Of a DNA stretch of 64,000 nucleotides, positions 22,789-34,262 are shown piece by piece; position 1 is the stretch's first letter, and every line of letters begins with the position of its first letter. Source of the stretch: Haberlea rhodopensis (taxonomy: Eukaryota > Streptophyta > Magnoliopsida > Lamiales > Gesneriaceae). The stretch covers positions 248,001 through 312,000 of the forward strand of contig CAJQUN010000175.1 in the NCBI GenBank assembly GCA_907163345.1, given 5' to 3'. The notes beneath the pieces are model-generated. The model was not told where the DNA came from and did no database searches. It saw only the letters and a program-made list of their open reading frames with translations. Position numbers and translations under genes: made by a program.

Positions 22789-24011
22789 GATTGTATAAGT
22801 AGGGGGAGGGGCTACTGGCAGGGTCTCCTCAACCGAAGGTGCTGGACCCTTTGATCCCGACGTCTACCCCGAAGCTTGGCTCTTCCTGGACTTGACCTTT
22901 AGGTTGGCCAACATCCTTGATCTGTTCATTCCTCTGCATAAAAGAAAAACATGGTTAGTTCGAGCGATAATTATTATTCGCGGAAAGAAGAAGGTGCTAT
23001 AGTCACTCACCGAGGGGCATGCTTACTGATGCGCCTTCGGGCTCAGCAAGAACAAGTACAGTAGCCCGTCGTCAATAAGCTCTGCCAGATCATAACACTG
23101 GTCACCGAGTTTCCGACGAACGGACAAATACGGTTCTTTTTTTAGGAGACCCTTGATGGATTTGGCCCTCGGGAGACTTTCCTTCCAAAGCATGGGGCAG
23201 TCCTAAGGCTGAGACGTACGATCAAAAATATTAAATTTCTTCCACTCCTTTATTAAAGAAGGGCAGTTCTTAAGGAAACCTACCACCATTCGGGAAGAGA
23301 AGTAAAAAAGACATACTTCCTTTTTATTTAGCTGGAAAAACATTGAAATAATTCATGAGTGGGGGTCAAACCCAAGTAAGAAAGAACAATAAAAAACCAG
23401 CCAAAAGCCTATAGCTATTGGGGAATAGCTGGCTGAGTGAAACAGTAAAATAATTCGCAACAACGAGGAAGAAGGCAGGAATTGGAAAACGCTCGAATTT
23501 GGTCTAGATAAAAAGAAAAATAACCCTCGGGGGTAAGCGGGGGCGTGAACCGAAGAGGGGGTGATAATGATGGTGCTTTTGGGGATCTCCCATTTCTCCC
23601 GGAGGAGGGAGAGTTGTTGACTGGTACGAATCCTCGACTTGAAGACTTCGTACCAAGGGACTTGGGCAGCAACCAAACCCTGTTCTACGTCAGTTGGTTT
23701 GTTCTCTCGACGAATAGCAGAGGAACCAAAAGATCTCAAACTCTCCTCATTGTCTGAGGATGTCGGTAGGGGAAGAATGAAGATTTTTCCCCCGTGAAAG
23801 TTCTGTATTCATTGACTGCCCTCAAAGAGGAATCACCTGATGAAGAAGAGATACTGATGACCTGGGGGCTGGAAATTCTGAAAGATAGAAGTGCTCGTTT
23901 GTCTGATGCTAGCTCGGAAGCAGAATGAAGCAAGTGAATGAAATGAAGTGGAATGATGGAGTATTTATCGAGGGGGACCACGTGAACATTCTTTCGATCT
24001 GCACCATCCAA
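22789..24011 (-). pseudogene. N-terminal part of the same transposon-like gene, decayed
   Basis: Upstream coding remnants for the ORF at 21832-22788, in several frames. Around 23040-23340 the minus strand encodes pieces resembling the conserved Transposase_28-type domain (NCPSLIKEWKKFNIF, LGDQCYDLAELIDDGLLYL). Around 23360-23740 it encodes the REKWEIPKS and PRGYFSFYLDQ type N-terminal region. Stops and frame changes separate them. A GT...AG intron candidate spans about 22933-23010 (3' site TTTTATGCAG on the minus strand). A GATAAATA box at about 23967-23974 (minus sense) could be its promoter. The family assignment is from pattern memory and would need a profile search. Confidence 0.5.
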
Positions 24012-24070
24012 AATAAATCGAATGAATGGTCACAGACTAGCCTTGGGAAACTAACGTCACAAGGCGATTT

Positions 24071-24719
24071 GAAAACTTTTGGCTGGAAACCCCCGAGCAG
24101 GTCAGAACGCGGATTTACATTGAGACGATAAACTGAGACTTCATTGGTGAGATGATGTCATAGGATGAGTCAGTTTCTTCGGTAAAATCCCATGCAAGCG
24201 CCGAGCAAAAGTACCGAACACAAATTTCCCGAAAAACAACAACACCTGCTCGACATACTGTCAAAGGGTAGTGAAAGACCCCGGCGGAACTGACAAATTA
24301 ACCGGCGCAAACAAACATGTAATAATGGAACGCGGATTTCTCGGACACGTCTTGAGCCAATAATGTCACGATCAGAGGAGATCGTGTTCATGATTTAGCG
24401 CATGCCAACCACAGGGATCAACACTGTAATTACACGCCTATGGTTCATTGTAAATTGTTGAACTTTCTAGGCAAGAAAAGACTCTGAAGAGAGCACATCA
24501 TAGTATGTCCGGTCTTTATACTGATGCTGTTTTTCAAAGTTCTTGTTTTGCTTCTAAGTCATGTAAACCAAAATAAAGTTATATTGAAGATTTATATTGG
24601 AGTAGGTCTCGTGGTTTTTCCTTCGATTTGGAGGTATTCAAGTAAAAATTGTGGTGTCTTTCATTTATTTTTCGCAAACATTGAATTCTACCGAACATGA
24701 AAAATATCGGATCACATCA
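24071..24719 (+). repeat. LTR-like repeat (copy 1 of 2)
   Basis: About 650 bp, TGAAAAC...CACATCA, with clear similarity along its length to 38674-39400. Both share ACTGACAAATTAAC, GCGGATTTCTCGGACACGTC and the terminus GGATCACATCA. It is more decayed than the other copy and lacks the TATA box seen there. It adjoins the minus-strand transposon-like gene, but whether they belong to one element is unclear. No TSD seen. Confidence 0.6.
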
Positions 24720-25024
24720 ATACGAGTAATAAATTATCTCGACATGTGAATACAAAAAACTAGTTTTCAAAATATTAAATCTCAATTGATATCTTCTATT
24801 AAAAGTTCAAAAGGATGAGTGGGTTTTAATACAACCAAGTTGAAAATCTATAAATAATAGATAATTAATCATATTCAATACTTTCATAAATTATCCAATA
24901 CTTCATAAATTAATTTGTTTTATGTTCTATTATATAAACATACACTTATAGTAGAAATATATTTTATTTAGCATTCTATAATTAACGTAATTACTTAAAC
25001 ATATATGGAAGCCGCCATATATGG

Positions 25025-25089
<65 letters not shown>

Positions 25090-26902
25090 AAGTTGTCATC
25101 TTATATATAAAAATAAAATATTGAGATGACTACTTCGGTTATTTAAAAAAAAAGAATTTATGTTATTTTGATAAATATTTTTTTCATAACTGTTTTGATC
25201 CGTCAATGACATAGCAACTATTTTTTTCCAAATTTGCCCCACGTCATCTAGATAGTTAGCATTTAATACTGGACAAATTAGTAATTATTGTCTCTCTCGC
25301 TCGCTCTTTTTCTCTCAACCCACTCCAGTCTCCAGATTTCAAAAACTAAAACCTAAAGATTTAAGCATCGGATATTCGTAAAACTCCGGGGTTTTTAATT
25401 TTTTGCCTGCATAAAATTGCAAGATGGAACAGTGAGCACTTATTGGACCGATGATTTTTGTTTACGGTAATGAATTACACCGTTTTCTTAGATGCCCGCC
25501 TGTGGAGACATGTAGTTTGTTTTGAAGTTTAGTTCCACGTATGTAGAGGCTCAAGTAAGTTATGGCTTTTTTATGCAGTTTTCTTTCCCTCTTTTGACTT
25601 TATTATAAGTTCAGGTCAAAAAATAGATTGTCAAGAGATTATCTTCTTCGTTTATATGATCTTGTTTTATATATTTTAGGCTTATATTTTTTTAACTAGA
25701 ACCTATGCATATGTGATTTTTCGGTGAAATCGAGACCTTTGAATGATTTTTCAGGTTTGATGCCAGAACTGGAGGTTTGCTCGGTCTATTAAGGTTTTAA
25801 AATATTGTGCGTGTATTTTTAAAGTGTTTAATTTACTAATGTAGGTTGTCTACCAACTAGTGAGGAAGGATATGCACTTTGTTTACCTATATCGACTTTG
25901 GATTACAGGCAATTACTTTATAATACCTTTTTCATTTGTGATTCTTGATGGATGTTGTTAACTGGGTTTCCTCATCTCCCTCAATAGTTGGAAATATTGG
26001 TGAAGTTTGGGAAAAGGGAAGAAAATAAATTTGATCAAAAGGAACTCAAATCATCTTCATTTCTTGATCTTTCATTAACGTTTGAAATATTTGGTTTTTG
26101 TATTGTTGCATCCTGACACAAATTTTGTCTGATGTACTGGTTTGAAGCGAATAGGATGTCTAACAATATTCTTGACGAGTTTAGGCTCTAACAAATAAAG
26201 GTTGTGAAAAAATAAAATCCCTTTAATATCTCTTACCATAACCAACATGTGTGTTTTTAGTACAATCCTACACTATTTGGGGAGGAGTGTGGGAGATCTC
26301 GGGTTCGAGACTCTTAGCACTTAAATGAGCGTGGTGCTAGCATATTGTTTAGGTATATCCAACAAATTCAAATCAGATACTAGACATGAAAACAAACATA
26401 GAGAAATTTAAAACCATTAATAAATTAACATGCCACTAAATTGCACTACGAGTTCAACTACATATATATGTACATACATACCTACAATATAATTGATGGC
26501 TATGAAAATAAACATCTCAGGAACAAGATTTTTAACGATAAAACTAGCAATTTCTTGCAAATCATTCAAATCTTCGATTTACAGATACAGATTAAATGTG
26601 TTTTAAGTAAATCCTTATTTTGTACTAATTCATCCACAATGTATAAAGTTCGCTTGGTCGAGCTAAGGAGGTGCTGGAAATATAATATTTTGCGATTTTT
26701 CTTTTGTAAAAAAAATAATAATACCCTTTTTACAAAATAATGAAAATTTTGTAAAAAAACCTGTTAAAAAAAAAATTTCATTATATAAATAATAATATTT
26801 ATTTATTTTGTAAAAAAACCTGAAGCTTAGAAGCTGAAAACCAATTCTGAAGTGGTGAAGAACATTGGCACATGGCACTAGCATAGTTGTCCCCGTTACT
26901 TG
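24720..26902. other. AT-rich intergenic DNA
   Basis: No recognisable protein gene. Holds a (TA)n microsatellite at 25029-25087, a pyrimidine-rich TCTCTCGCTCGCTC stretch near 25290 and scattered A/T runs. A tRNA B-box-like GGTTCGAGACT at about 26300 lacks a convincing A box. Short ORFs at 26441-26911 are in low-complexity AT sequence. Confidence 0.6.
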
Positions 26903-26953
26903 TTCCCACATCGACTAAATTTAAACATCAAAGAGAAGCATACTGTATAAATA
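26903..26953 (+). promoter_or_regulatory. Plant snRNA promoter: USE plus TATA box
   Basis: TTCCCACATCG at 26903-26913 matches the plant Upstream Sequence Element (RTCCCACATCG) at 10 of 11 positions. TATAAATA starts at 26946, leaving 32 bp between the two elements. In plants this wider spacing is typical of RNA polymerase II snRNA genes (U1, U2, U4, U5), whereas Pol III genes (U6, U3) use about 23-26 bp. The predicted start lies about 30 bp downstream, at the 5' end of the U5 RNA. Confidence 0.85.
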
Positions 26954-26977
26954 AACAGTTGAAACTCCTTTAAACCC

Positions 26978-27104
26978 ACGCAGCTGCGTAGTGAGCACAT
27001 AGCGAATTATTCTTTCGCCTTTTACTAAAGAATATCGTGTGCGCGTTGCATTTAAGCAGCATACACCTCTTTTTGGAGGGTCCAGCCTTTTAAGGTAGGC
27101 CCCA
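26978..27104 (+). ncRNA. U5: U5 spliceosomal snRNA
   Basis: Core RNA of the U5 snRNP, which holds exon ends during splicing. The invariant loop I, CGCCTTTTACT, is at 27016-27026, closed by a perfect 7-bp stem ATTCTTT/AAAGAAT (27009-27015 with 27027-27033). A lower stem includes GCACA/TGTGC. The Sm-site region is CTCTTTTTGG (27067-27076). A 3' stem-loop follows: GGG/CCC (27078-27080 with 27101-27103), CC/GG, a mismatch, then GCC/GGT around a TTTTAA loop. Length of about 127 nt fits the family, and the upstream USE and TATA are correctly placed. A 3'-box-like CA...AGTAAC follows at 27105-27117. The Sm site lacks the usual leading A (AUUUUUG), so this may be a variant or a weak or silent copy. 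The exact 5' end is inferred from TATA spacing. Confidence 0.87.
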
Positions 27105-28045
27105 ACAATTTAGTAACAATATTTGTAAACATGCTGCCTATAAACTTTCGTTATATTTTATCAAATATCATACTAAAATATCAAATTAGTTAAAATCATC
27201 ATATTGTGTTTTTATCAGTAAATATTTTGTGAACTTTTAAAGTGGAAAATTATAAAAACCAATATATAATTTGGTCCAAATTTTATTTTGTAATCATTGT
27301 TTAAAAAATTATACTTTAATACCCTAAACTTTCTTAAATTGTAACATTTTATTGATTTAGTGTTTTTATTGAAGATTCATCTTTGAATTCATTATCACCT
27401 AATATCTCAAATATATAGTCCTTAGGCTAGATGTAGCAAATTTTTAAAATTAAAAAAATATTTGGTATCAAAATTATCTAGTAGTTTGATTTCAGAAAAA
27501 AAAAAAAAATTTGATACTCCCAAGATTTATTTTGATTTTTTTAAAAAAATTGTGATAGCTTAAGAAACTTTACGTTTGAGTTGTGTGATGATGATGGAAT
27601 GCAGAGATAAATGTTCAATAAAAAAAATATCAAACTAAGTCAACATGATGCAATATTATAATTTATGAAAGTTCATATAAACTGTAATTTTCAAAATAAT
27701 AGATTAAAGTGAAATTTGGAATTATATGATTAGTTTTGTAATTTTTCCTTTTTGTTATTTAACTTGGTTAAGCTACAGGCAAATCAAATTATTTCCAAAC
27801 TCACGAAAACTGGATATGTTGAAGTTAACGTATGCAAGTAAAACTTTATACAATTCAACTTTAATAGATCTTAAAGTTTTGGTAACATGAAAAAAAGCTC
27901 TCTTTACCACAAAAATACTAGTTCTATGGCAAAACAAATATTAATATTGATAAATGGGTAAATTCGATGCACGAAACACCCGTTATACGCTGAAACGGGG
28001 AAAGATCGGGCCATTTTAGGTATAATGTACACATTTTTCTCTTGG
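27105..28045. other. AT-rich intergenic DNA
   Basis: Downstream of the U5 gene. Strongly AT-rich with homopolymer runs; no ORF, RNA or element terminus recognised. Confidence 0.55.
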
Positions 28046-28046
28046 T

Positions 28047-28310
28047 TTCATTACTAGAAAAATCAGCTTTAGTGACGCTAAAAAACGTCACGAAATGTGG
28101 CTATAGTTACACTTTTACTTTTAATGATGCTTGCTTAAAGCGTCGCGTACGTAGATGTTTCAATATGTATGTAGGTTATAGTGACGCTTGAAATCGTCAC
28201 GAAAAGTAGTATCCGCGCCGCTTTAAAGCGTCACTATAACCTACATACCTATTGAAACAACCACCTACGACGCTTTCATTGCATCACAATTTCTTAAAAG
28301 CTGTTTTTTT
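28047..28310. mobile_element. CACTA-like terminal region
   Basis: The TTACTAGAAAAATCAGCTTT start resembles a decayed CACTA (En/Spm) terminus. It is followed by direct and inverted subterminal repeats of the type GTGACGCT / AAAGCGTCAC: about 28070-28090, 28135, 28178-28200 and 28222-28235. A roughly 40-bp inverted pair (GTATGTAGGTTATAGTGACGC with its complement near 28235) could fold. The opposite end is not visible; a copia fragment follows. No transposase seen. Confidence 0.45.
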
Positions 28311-28379
28311 TTTCATTTTTCGAGCTTATACAGATGACTGTAATGACTTTAGCTCCTAAGACTAAGTCTAGTATAGAGG

Positions 28380-29741
28380 TTGAGATTTATGTAAATGCAG
28401 TCAATGAGGTTATTTGCCAAGTAGTCTTTGTCCACGAACATACCACCATTGGATAGATGACTTTGTCGGATTCAAAACACAAGCCGAAAACCTTTCTTGT
28501 TCAGCACTGCTCCTGAGATGAGATTCTTCCGGATCTCTGGCACGTGGAGCACCTCGGTAAGAGTCAATTCTTTGCCAGAAGTCATCTTTAGCACAACCTT
28601 TCATTTGCCTTCAACTTTTGAGACTGCTGAATTTCTCATATAGCAGTGCTCATAGTTTACCAGTTGATAGGTCTTGAACATCCATTTGTTGCCGCATATG
28701 TGGCGAGTAGCCCCAGTGTCCACCCACCATTCCTTGGAATTGCCACCAACAAGGTTCAACTCCGACACCACAGCAGTCAGATGCATGTCATCCATGTCGG
28801 AGCTCAGGTCGTCCTCAGCAACGTGGGCATGAGCAGGTCTCTTGCCTTTGCCTCTGTTTGGGACTCCCTTCCGTTTACCCTCATTGATTTGGCGTTGGTT
28901 GCAGTCCATGGCCTTATGGCTAGGTTTCCGCACACGTAGCAGTAACCTGTGAACCTCTTGTTCTGAGTATCTCCCTTGGAATCAAAAGTGTGTTTGTGCT
29001 TATTCCCATGGGAGTTGTCCCCAACCTCAACCATGTTGGCCTTGGAAATCATTCCGATTGATTTCTTGTCAACTTTTTGGTTGTCTTGCTCAATGCGCAG
29101 CCTCCTGATTAAGTCCTCGAGACTCATCATCTTTCGCTTGTGCTTCAGGTAGCTCTTGAAGTCTTTCCAAGATGGTGGTAATTTTCAATCATCATCGCCA
29201 CTTGGAGGGCATCATTTAGCCCCATACATTCGGCAGCAAGTTCATGATATCAGCTGCAGCACTTCGCATTGCTCGACAACTCTCTTGCCATCTACCATTC
29301 GATAATCATGGAATCGTCCGGCTACAAATTTCTTTACGCCTACGTCGTCAACTTTGTACTTCATTTGTAACGATTCTGAAGTTCCTTCGTAGTTTCTTTG
29401 GGGGAATACACATTGAAAAGTGCATCGTCAAGAGAATTCTGTACGTAGTTGCGACAGAGGTAGTCAGCATTCATCCACGATTCGACTATTACAGCAGATT
29501 GAGGATCCTCTTTGTTCTCAACTGGTTTCTCCTCTTTGAGAAACCTGGTCAAGTTCGAGGTGGTCAAGAAGAATATCATCTTCTGCTGCCAACGCTTAAA
29601 GTTGGAACCTTTGAACTTTTCCGATTTTTAAATTGAGAGAACGGCATTGGGTTTCTCAGGCATAACGACCTCAGCACCGCTGGCTTTCACTACTGAAATC
29701 TCAGTATTCTCAGCAATTCGGTTTGGAATCTGGTCATCCAT
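28380..29741 (-). pseudogene. Ty1/copia gag-protease fragment
   Basis: Minus-strand relic of a copia polyprotein. From a probable Met at 29739-29741 it runs through a gag (UBN2-type) region with FKRWQQKM-like sequence, then LIRRLRIEQDN and a CCHC zinc knuckle (CYVCGKPSHKAMDC) near 28905-28945. The protease has the active-site motif VDTGATRH near 28690-28715, followed by NLISGAVLNKKGF-type sequence until about 28400. At least two frame changes and several stops break it, and integrase and RT are absent. The zinc knuckle and protease lie in a frame open from 28933 to 28601. Confidence 0.85.
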
Positions 29742-30390
29742 TAGCTAAAACAGAAACAAATGATAGAGCACAAATAATATCAAACGATTTTAAAACAACG
29801 GGATTATTCCTAAGACAGTGCAGAAACAGTGTCTAAATTAAGCAAAACTTGAGCAGTAACAATTTTGTTTTAAATTGCAATTGATTAAAATCCAAAATTT
29901 AAAGAACACAAAACAAAACTTAAACAAAAGACAAAAGATTTAAATTTACGATTGTTGGTTCTGTATATATTTAAATAGACAAATTTAAACATATTACAAT
30001 GATCATGCAAACGGAAATTATACTGAAATAGTAAACTCACAACAACAATTTATATATATTGTTCAAAGTCTTCGAAAAACAAGAAACTAGAACTAGACAA
30101 GGCCACAGCAAGTCGTGTTCCCATAAACTCAAATTTGTCAGCCTACAAGCTTCTGGCCTTCTGGACAAGAGAGTGCCAAGGTACAACGCCCAATCTCGTT
30201 GTTCGGAATGAAGCAGAAATCCGAGCAGACTATCTCGAACACTAGTAGTGTGCAGTATTCTCAAACTTTATGAAATGTATGAATGAACAATGTTTTTAGA
30301 TACTAAAAGGCTGAAGCTGGTGCAGCTTATATAGCTGAGAACAGATCTCCCAAATGTCAAAAGCTTAATGCAAGGTTTAGTGTGGTAGCT
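29742..30390 (-). other. Probable 5' leader and LTR remnant of the copia relic
   Basis: No ORF of note. The minus strand carries TATATAAGCTGC near 30325-30337, a plausible LTR promoter for the copia relic downstream of it. A clear PBS or LTR boundary could not be set, and the upstream side is interrupted by the solo gypsy LTR. Confidence 0.4.
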
Positions 30391-32196
30391 TGATAAGTGT
30401 CATTTTTACACTTATATTTTGACGTTTTCTAGTAGTATTTTATAGTGATTCTTGAATGATATTACATTTATTGATATTAATTTGCATGTTTCATGAATCT
30501 TTGTGAAAATGCAAGAAAATGAAGAAAAGGAGAGAAATGATGAAAAATAACATAGCAAAACGTATAGCATCACAAGGCAGCAGATTTGCAAGTGAACTTT
30601 GATATCAAATTACACAGCAAGGGAATCCACATACACTATATAGGAAAGATTTGACATACACTATATGGAAAGATTCATGCAAAACAGGATATACACATGC
30701 AGATTCTACTACAAGGAAATAAAATATTGAGTTTGGATTGATAAAGATTGATAAGATAATAAGATAATGGTTGAGCAGATTTTTAGATTTTAACATTCTT
30801 GACTCACGTGAGAATCATGGAGTAGAAGGAAGAATTCACAAACACTTCATGCTTCCAGAATAAAAACTCACGGCTCCTTCCATTCAAAGGAGATAACCTC
30901 ACGTCTCACACCCAATCAAAAAAATCACCACCGAACCCCTTCCTCCACCAATTACACCCCTTCTTCATCCACACCTTGAGTTCACCAATCACGTACACTT
31001 CCTTCCATGCTTAACCATACCTCACGCCTCTTTTCTACAGAAATCCACCTCACTCCATATCCCTCCACCAATCCACATTCACCACATCACACCAACCTCA
31101 CGCATTCACCCAACTTCAAAACCTAATCACACGCCTCTCTCTCCATCAACCAATCAACTATTCCATTTCAAGCCTTCACATGTCCATCTCACCTCACGCC
31201 TTCACCCAAAAACCCAAGAACCGTACGTTCCTTTCCTTCACTCCAGATCCATCCCTCATCTTCAACCATCCACCATCTATCATCCTTCTAAACCTATGAT
31301 TTTGGAACAACTCCAACAAGGCGATTAAAGTGACGATCGAGAAGGAAGCAAGAGAAGGAGCGAGGATCTACAACCGGAATCGACGCTGGGAGTTTATTCT
31401 TACTTTTAAACTTTAGTTTAGTTTTATTTTGATTATATCATGCTTGGATTGTTGCAATACATGTTTGAGTATTGGTTTTATTTATGAGTATGAACTAAGT
31501 TTATTTATCGAGGCTAGGCGAACCTTTGTTATGAACCTATGATTTGATGATTGAATCTTATAGTTCTTTGCGTATTTATTATGTTCTTCATGCTTTTAGA
31601 GGATTGATCACCTTTGAATGATGTTAGTATCGTATTTAAGACTGAGAGATGATTTTATGATACGGAATTAATAACTCATACCATGGATTTCAGACCGAGA
31701 TGACGTCAAACGTGATAGCCATAGATATCTAGTAATTGAAAGCTAGTAGTTTTCATGGATCTTATGCAATATTGAGTTGTTAAATAAGTACACGATAGTG
31801 ACTTACTGCAATTTGATATTATGTTTAATATAACTCGAGAGAGTATATTAGATAAATTTGGAGAACTCGTCACCTTAGAAATATTTGGATATTCAATCGA
31901 GAATTGTAGGGGATTGCATTGGTGAGCCGACGTCTTGATATTCTTTTCTAGCGAAATTTTCTCGTTTACTTTTATTGACTTGGTTGGATTAGTAGTTAAT
32001 TTAGTTATTTAGTATTTTATTAAATTCAATTTCGTAGGTTAAATATAGTTAAAAGCATCTTATTTGGTACTTGCTTGTTAGTCCCTGTGAGTTTGACAAT
32101 CCGTATTCTTCCTATCTATACTAAAACTTGACACCGTGCACTTGCGGTATAATCGCGCTGCTCTGTTTATTTTATTGTTTAAATAAATCGCGATCA
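30391..32196 (+). mobile_element. Solo LTR of a Tat/Athila-type Ty3/gypsy element
   Basis: Starts TGATAAGTGTCATTTTTACA, a recognisable plant gypsy LTR start. It ends near GACACCGTGCACTTGCGG followed by GCGATCA, the usual 3' end context before the PBS. About 1806 bp, with no PBS, gag or pol on either side, hence solo. The expected 5-bp duplication is not evident (TAGCT left, AGTTG right). A C-rich, coding-free stretch (30840-31290) is LTR leader. Confidence 0.7.
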
Positions 32197-32949
32197 AGTT
32201 GAAGAGTCTGAACATTAATTCGTGTTTAAGTCTCATACTTAAATCAGATTAAACTCGAATTAAGTCTCAAACTTAAGTCAGATTTAACTTGCATTAAAAA
32301 ATAGTAGGTGAAAAGTCAGGAATATGAAAAGACGCTTCTTCCCAGAAAATCGAGTAGTAAAAAGATAAGGCTGCCTTCGCGGCAGCGACGAGGCGAGGCG
32401 AGCGGAGCTGAAGGACGGACGGAGCGCGTGGAGCACCCTTCTTTTATATATTATTACACTCCATTGATTTGTTTCTCAATATAAATAAACCTCAAATGTT
32501 TCATAAAATCAATGTGGAATTTCTAGCAATTTAATTCACTTAACCCAAAAAATTGAGCTTTGGGCTTTCACCTACATTTTTGAGAAGGCTGAAGTGTGAA
32601 ATCACGATTTTAACTATTTCCAAGTTCTGATTTTATTTTTCTGAACTACCAAGTTCTGATTTTATTTTTCTGAACTACCATGTTCTGATTTTAAGTGTGT
32701 TAAGAGTCTGATGATTTGTACGGATATGGCATGTGAGACTCACTCGTATCTTTTGTTTGGGAATCCTTAACTACTGAACATCACCCAACCGCACGGACAA
32801 CAAAAATAACCAAGTTTTTTATACCACTAAGTAAGACCGGTTATATTAATCCTCCTAGATCATGTATCTCCTACGCAATCCACATCTATATTTATTTGAT
32901 TTTTAAAAGTATGACAATCTAAAAAATGAGTTTTATTCAGATAGTCTTC
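32197..32949. other. Mixed repeat spacer
   Basis: Contains a GC-rich island (32370-32432, GGCGAGGCGAGCGG type) followed by TATA-like TTTATATATTATTACA. This layout is common in copia LTRs and is probably an LTR remnant. A 27-bp unit (AAGTTCTGATTTTATTTTTC) is duplicated at about 32619-32690. No gene seen. Confidence 0.4.
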
Positions 32950-32952
32950 TTA

Positions 32953-33638
32953 CGCTATCTTCAACCAACAACTTCATTTTAGCGCATTTTTACCAAAATA
33001 GTGCAATTTATGCACCAAACAGAAAACTGTCTCTAACCCATCAACTACAAACTTTACTCAAAAGGATTATTCCCTACAATACTCCTTTTAATTTCATTTA
33101 CATTAATTCTTTTATTCAATCAATTATCTATTTACGAATTTATTAATATATTTACATATTAAATTTATGTTAAAAAAATTTACTTAGATAATTAATTAAA
33201 TTAAATTTAATAATTAAATTATTCAAATTTAATCATTTATTCAATTTAATCACTTAATTTTATTTAATACAATTGATAATTTATTTACTTTGTAACAAAT
33301 AAATTTAATTTTTAAGTATATTTGTTATAAATATTAACTATATAAATAATTCATTAATATATTAAAATAATATTTTATTATTCTTAAATATTTATTTTAA
33401 TTTTATATTAAATACTCAAAATATATTTCCCAAGTTTTGTGTAGCGATATAACAATTCAATAAAATAATTTAGTTTTAAAATAATGAAACTAATAATCTC
33501 AAAAAATTAATTTTTTTTTTTAAAAAAGGTAAGAGAGCATTGCTACAATATAGCGGTACACAAAAATAAGCTTTTGGGTTGGAAATCAAAACCGGATGCT
33601 ATTTTTCACGCTAAGATAACGTCCGATTGGAGATGCTC
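32953..33638. mobile_element. PIF/Harbinger-like MITE
   Basis: Ends resemble the GAGCATCTCCAAC terminal motif: left CGCTATCTTCAACC, right (reverse complement) GAGCATCTCCAATC. They are flanked by TTA at 32950-32952 and 33639-33641, the target preference of Tourist/Harbinger elements. The interior is extremely AT-rich and non-coding. The left end is eroded, so the call rests on the right end plus TSD. Confidence 0.45.
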
Positions 33639-33863
33639 TTAGAATCTAGAGCTTGTTGTTGTAGTTATAATAACATTTTTTGTCTTTATCCTTTGTGAGT
33701 CCCTTCATTATCGAAAAATGAAAATCAGATACACAATATTTTTGCGCCTTCTAAATATTTTGTATCATCTGGATACGAGAATATATGGAATTTCAACCCA
33801 AACAAGTAGATTTACATTAAGAAACCAATTATATATCGGCTTTCTTTTTCCTTTAAATATAAA

Positions 33864-34262
33864 TTACATTTTTTCGTCCCAATTATAGTATTTACCCCCT
33901 GACAAGTAAATACCATCGGTTTTGGCCTCCCATGTGCAAGTATTACGATGGCATGGATTGAAAAACCATTGTGCATTAAAAACTTCAAAAGCTTTGTATT
34001 TGTTTTCCCACCAGAAATGACAGAAAAACAATGTACTAAAAATTTTCGCACAGAAACTGAACTTAAACTCCTGATCCGTTGTGAGATTATGCCATCCGAG
34101 TTCATCGTCTTTAGAACCGCAGTGGATTAGCAATGGATTTGAATTCGATGGAAGACGACTTACAACATGAACAGTAACCCTGTAGGAAAAGAAACAAAAG
34201 CTCATTGCTTGGAAAACATTTGTACAAAGAATAAGCCATATTAAAATGTACTTAATCATCAT
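33864..34262 (-). CDS. S-protein homologue (SPH), plant self-incompatibility S1 family
   Basis: Intact single-exon 132-residue gene. Residues 1-19 form a signal peptide with a hydrophobic core (ILIWLILC) and a small residue at the likely cleavage site. The mature part is a small secreted beta-sandwich with the family signatures: an HC motif (47-48), the DDELG motif (52-56), LFFCHFWW (78-85), further cysteines near 105 and 110 and TDGIYLSG near the C-terminus. The S1 family includes pollen-toxic stigma S proteins in poppy, but most members have unknown roles, so a self-incompatibility function should not be assumed. There is no frame damage. It is divergent with a related copy at 35833-36233, and the start at 34262 is followed by a second Met. 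Confidence 0.92.
   Translation of the reverse strand: MMIKYILIWLILCTNVFQAMSFCFFSYRVTVHVVSRLPSNSNPLLIHCGSKDDELGWHNLTTDQEFKFSFCAKIFSTLFFCHFWWENKYKAFEVFNAQWFFNPCHRNTCTWEAKTDGIYLSGGKYYNWDEKM

Noticed and set aside
26262..26345. tRNA-derived SINE
   Set aside because: Only a B-box-like GGTTCGAGACT is visible; no A box at proper spacing, no tail and no flanking duplication.
29244..29636. 130-codon plus-strand ORF
   Set aside because: Antisense shadow of the copia gag relic on the minus strand.
30391..32201. 5-bp TSD for the solo gypsy LTR
   Set aside because: TAGCT and AGTTG do not match well enough to claim a duplication.
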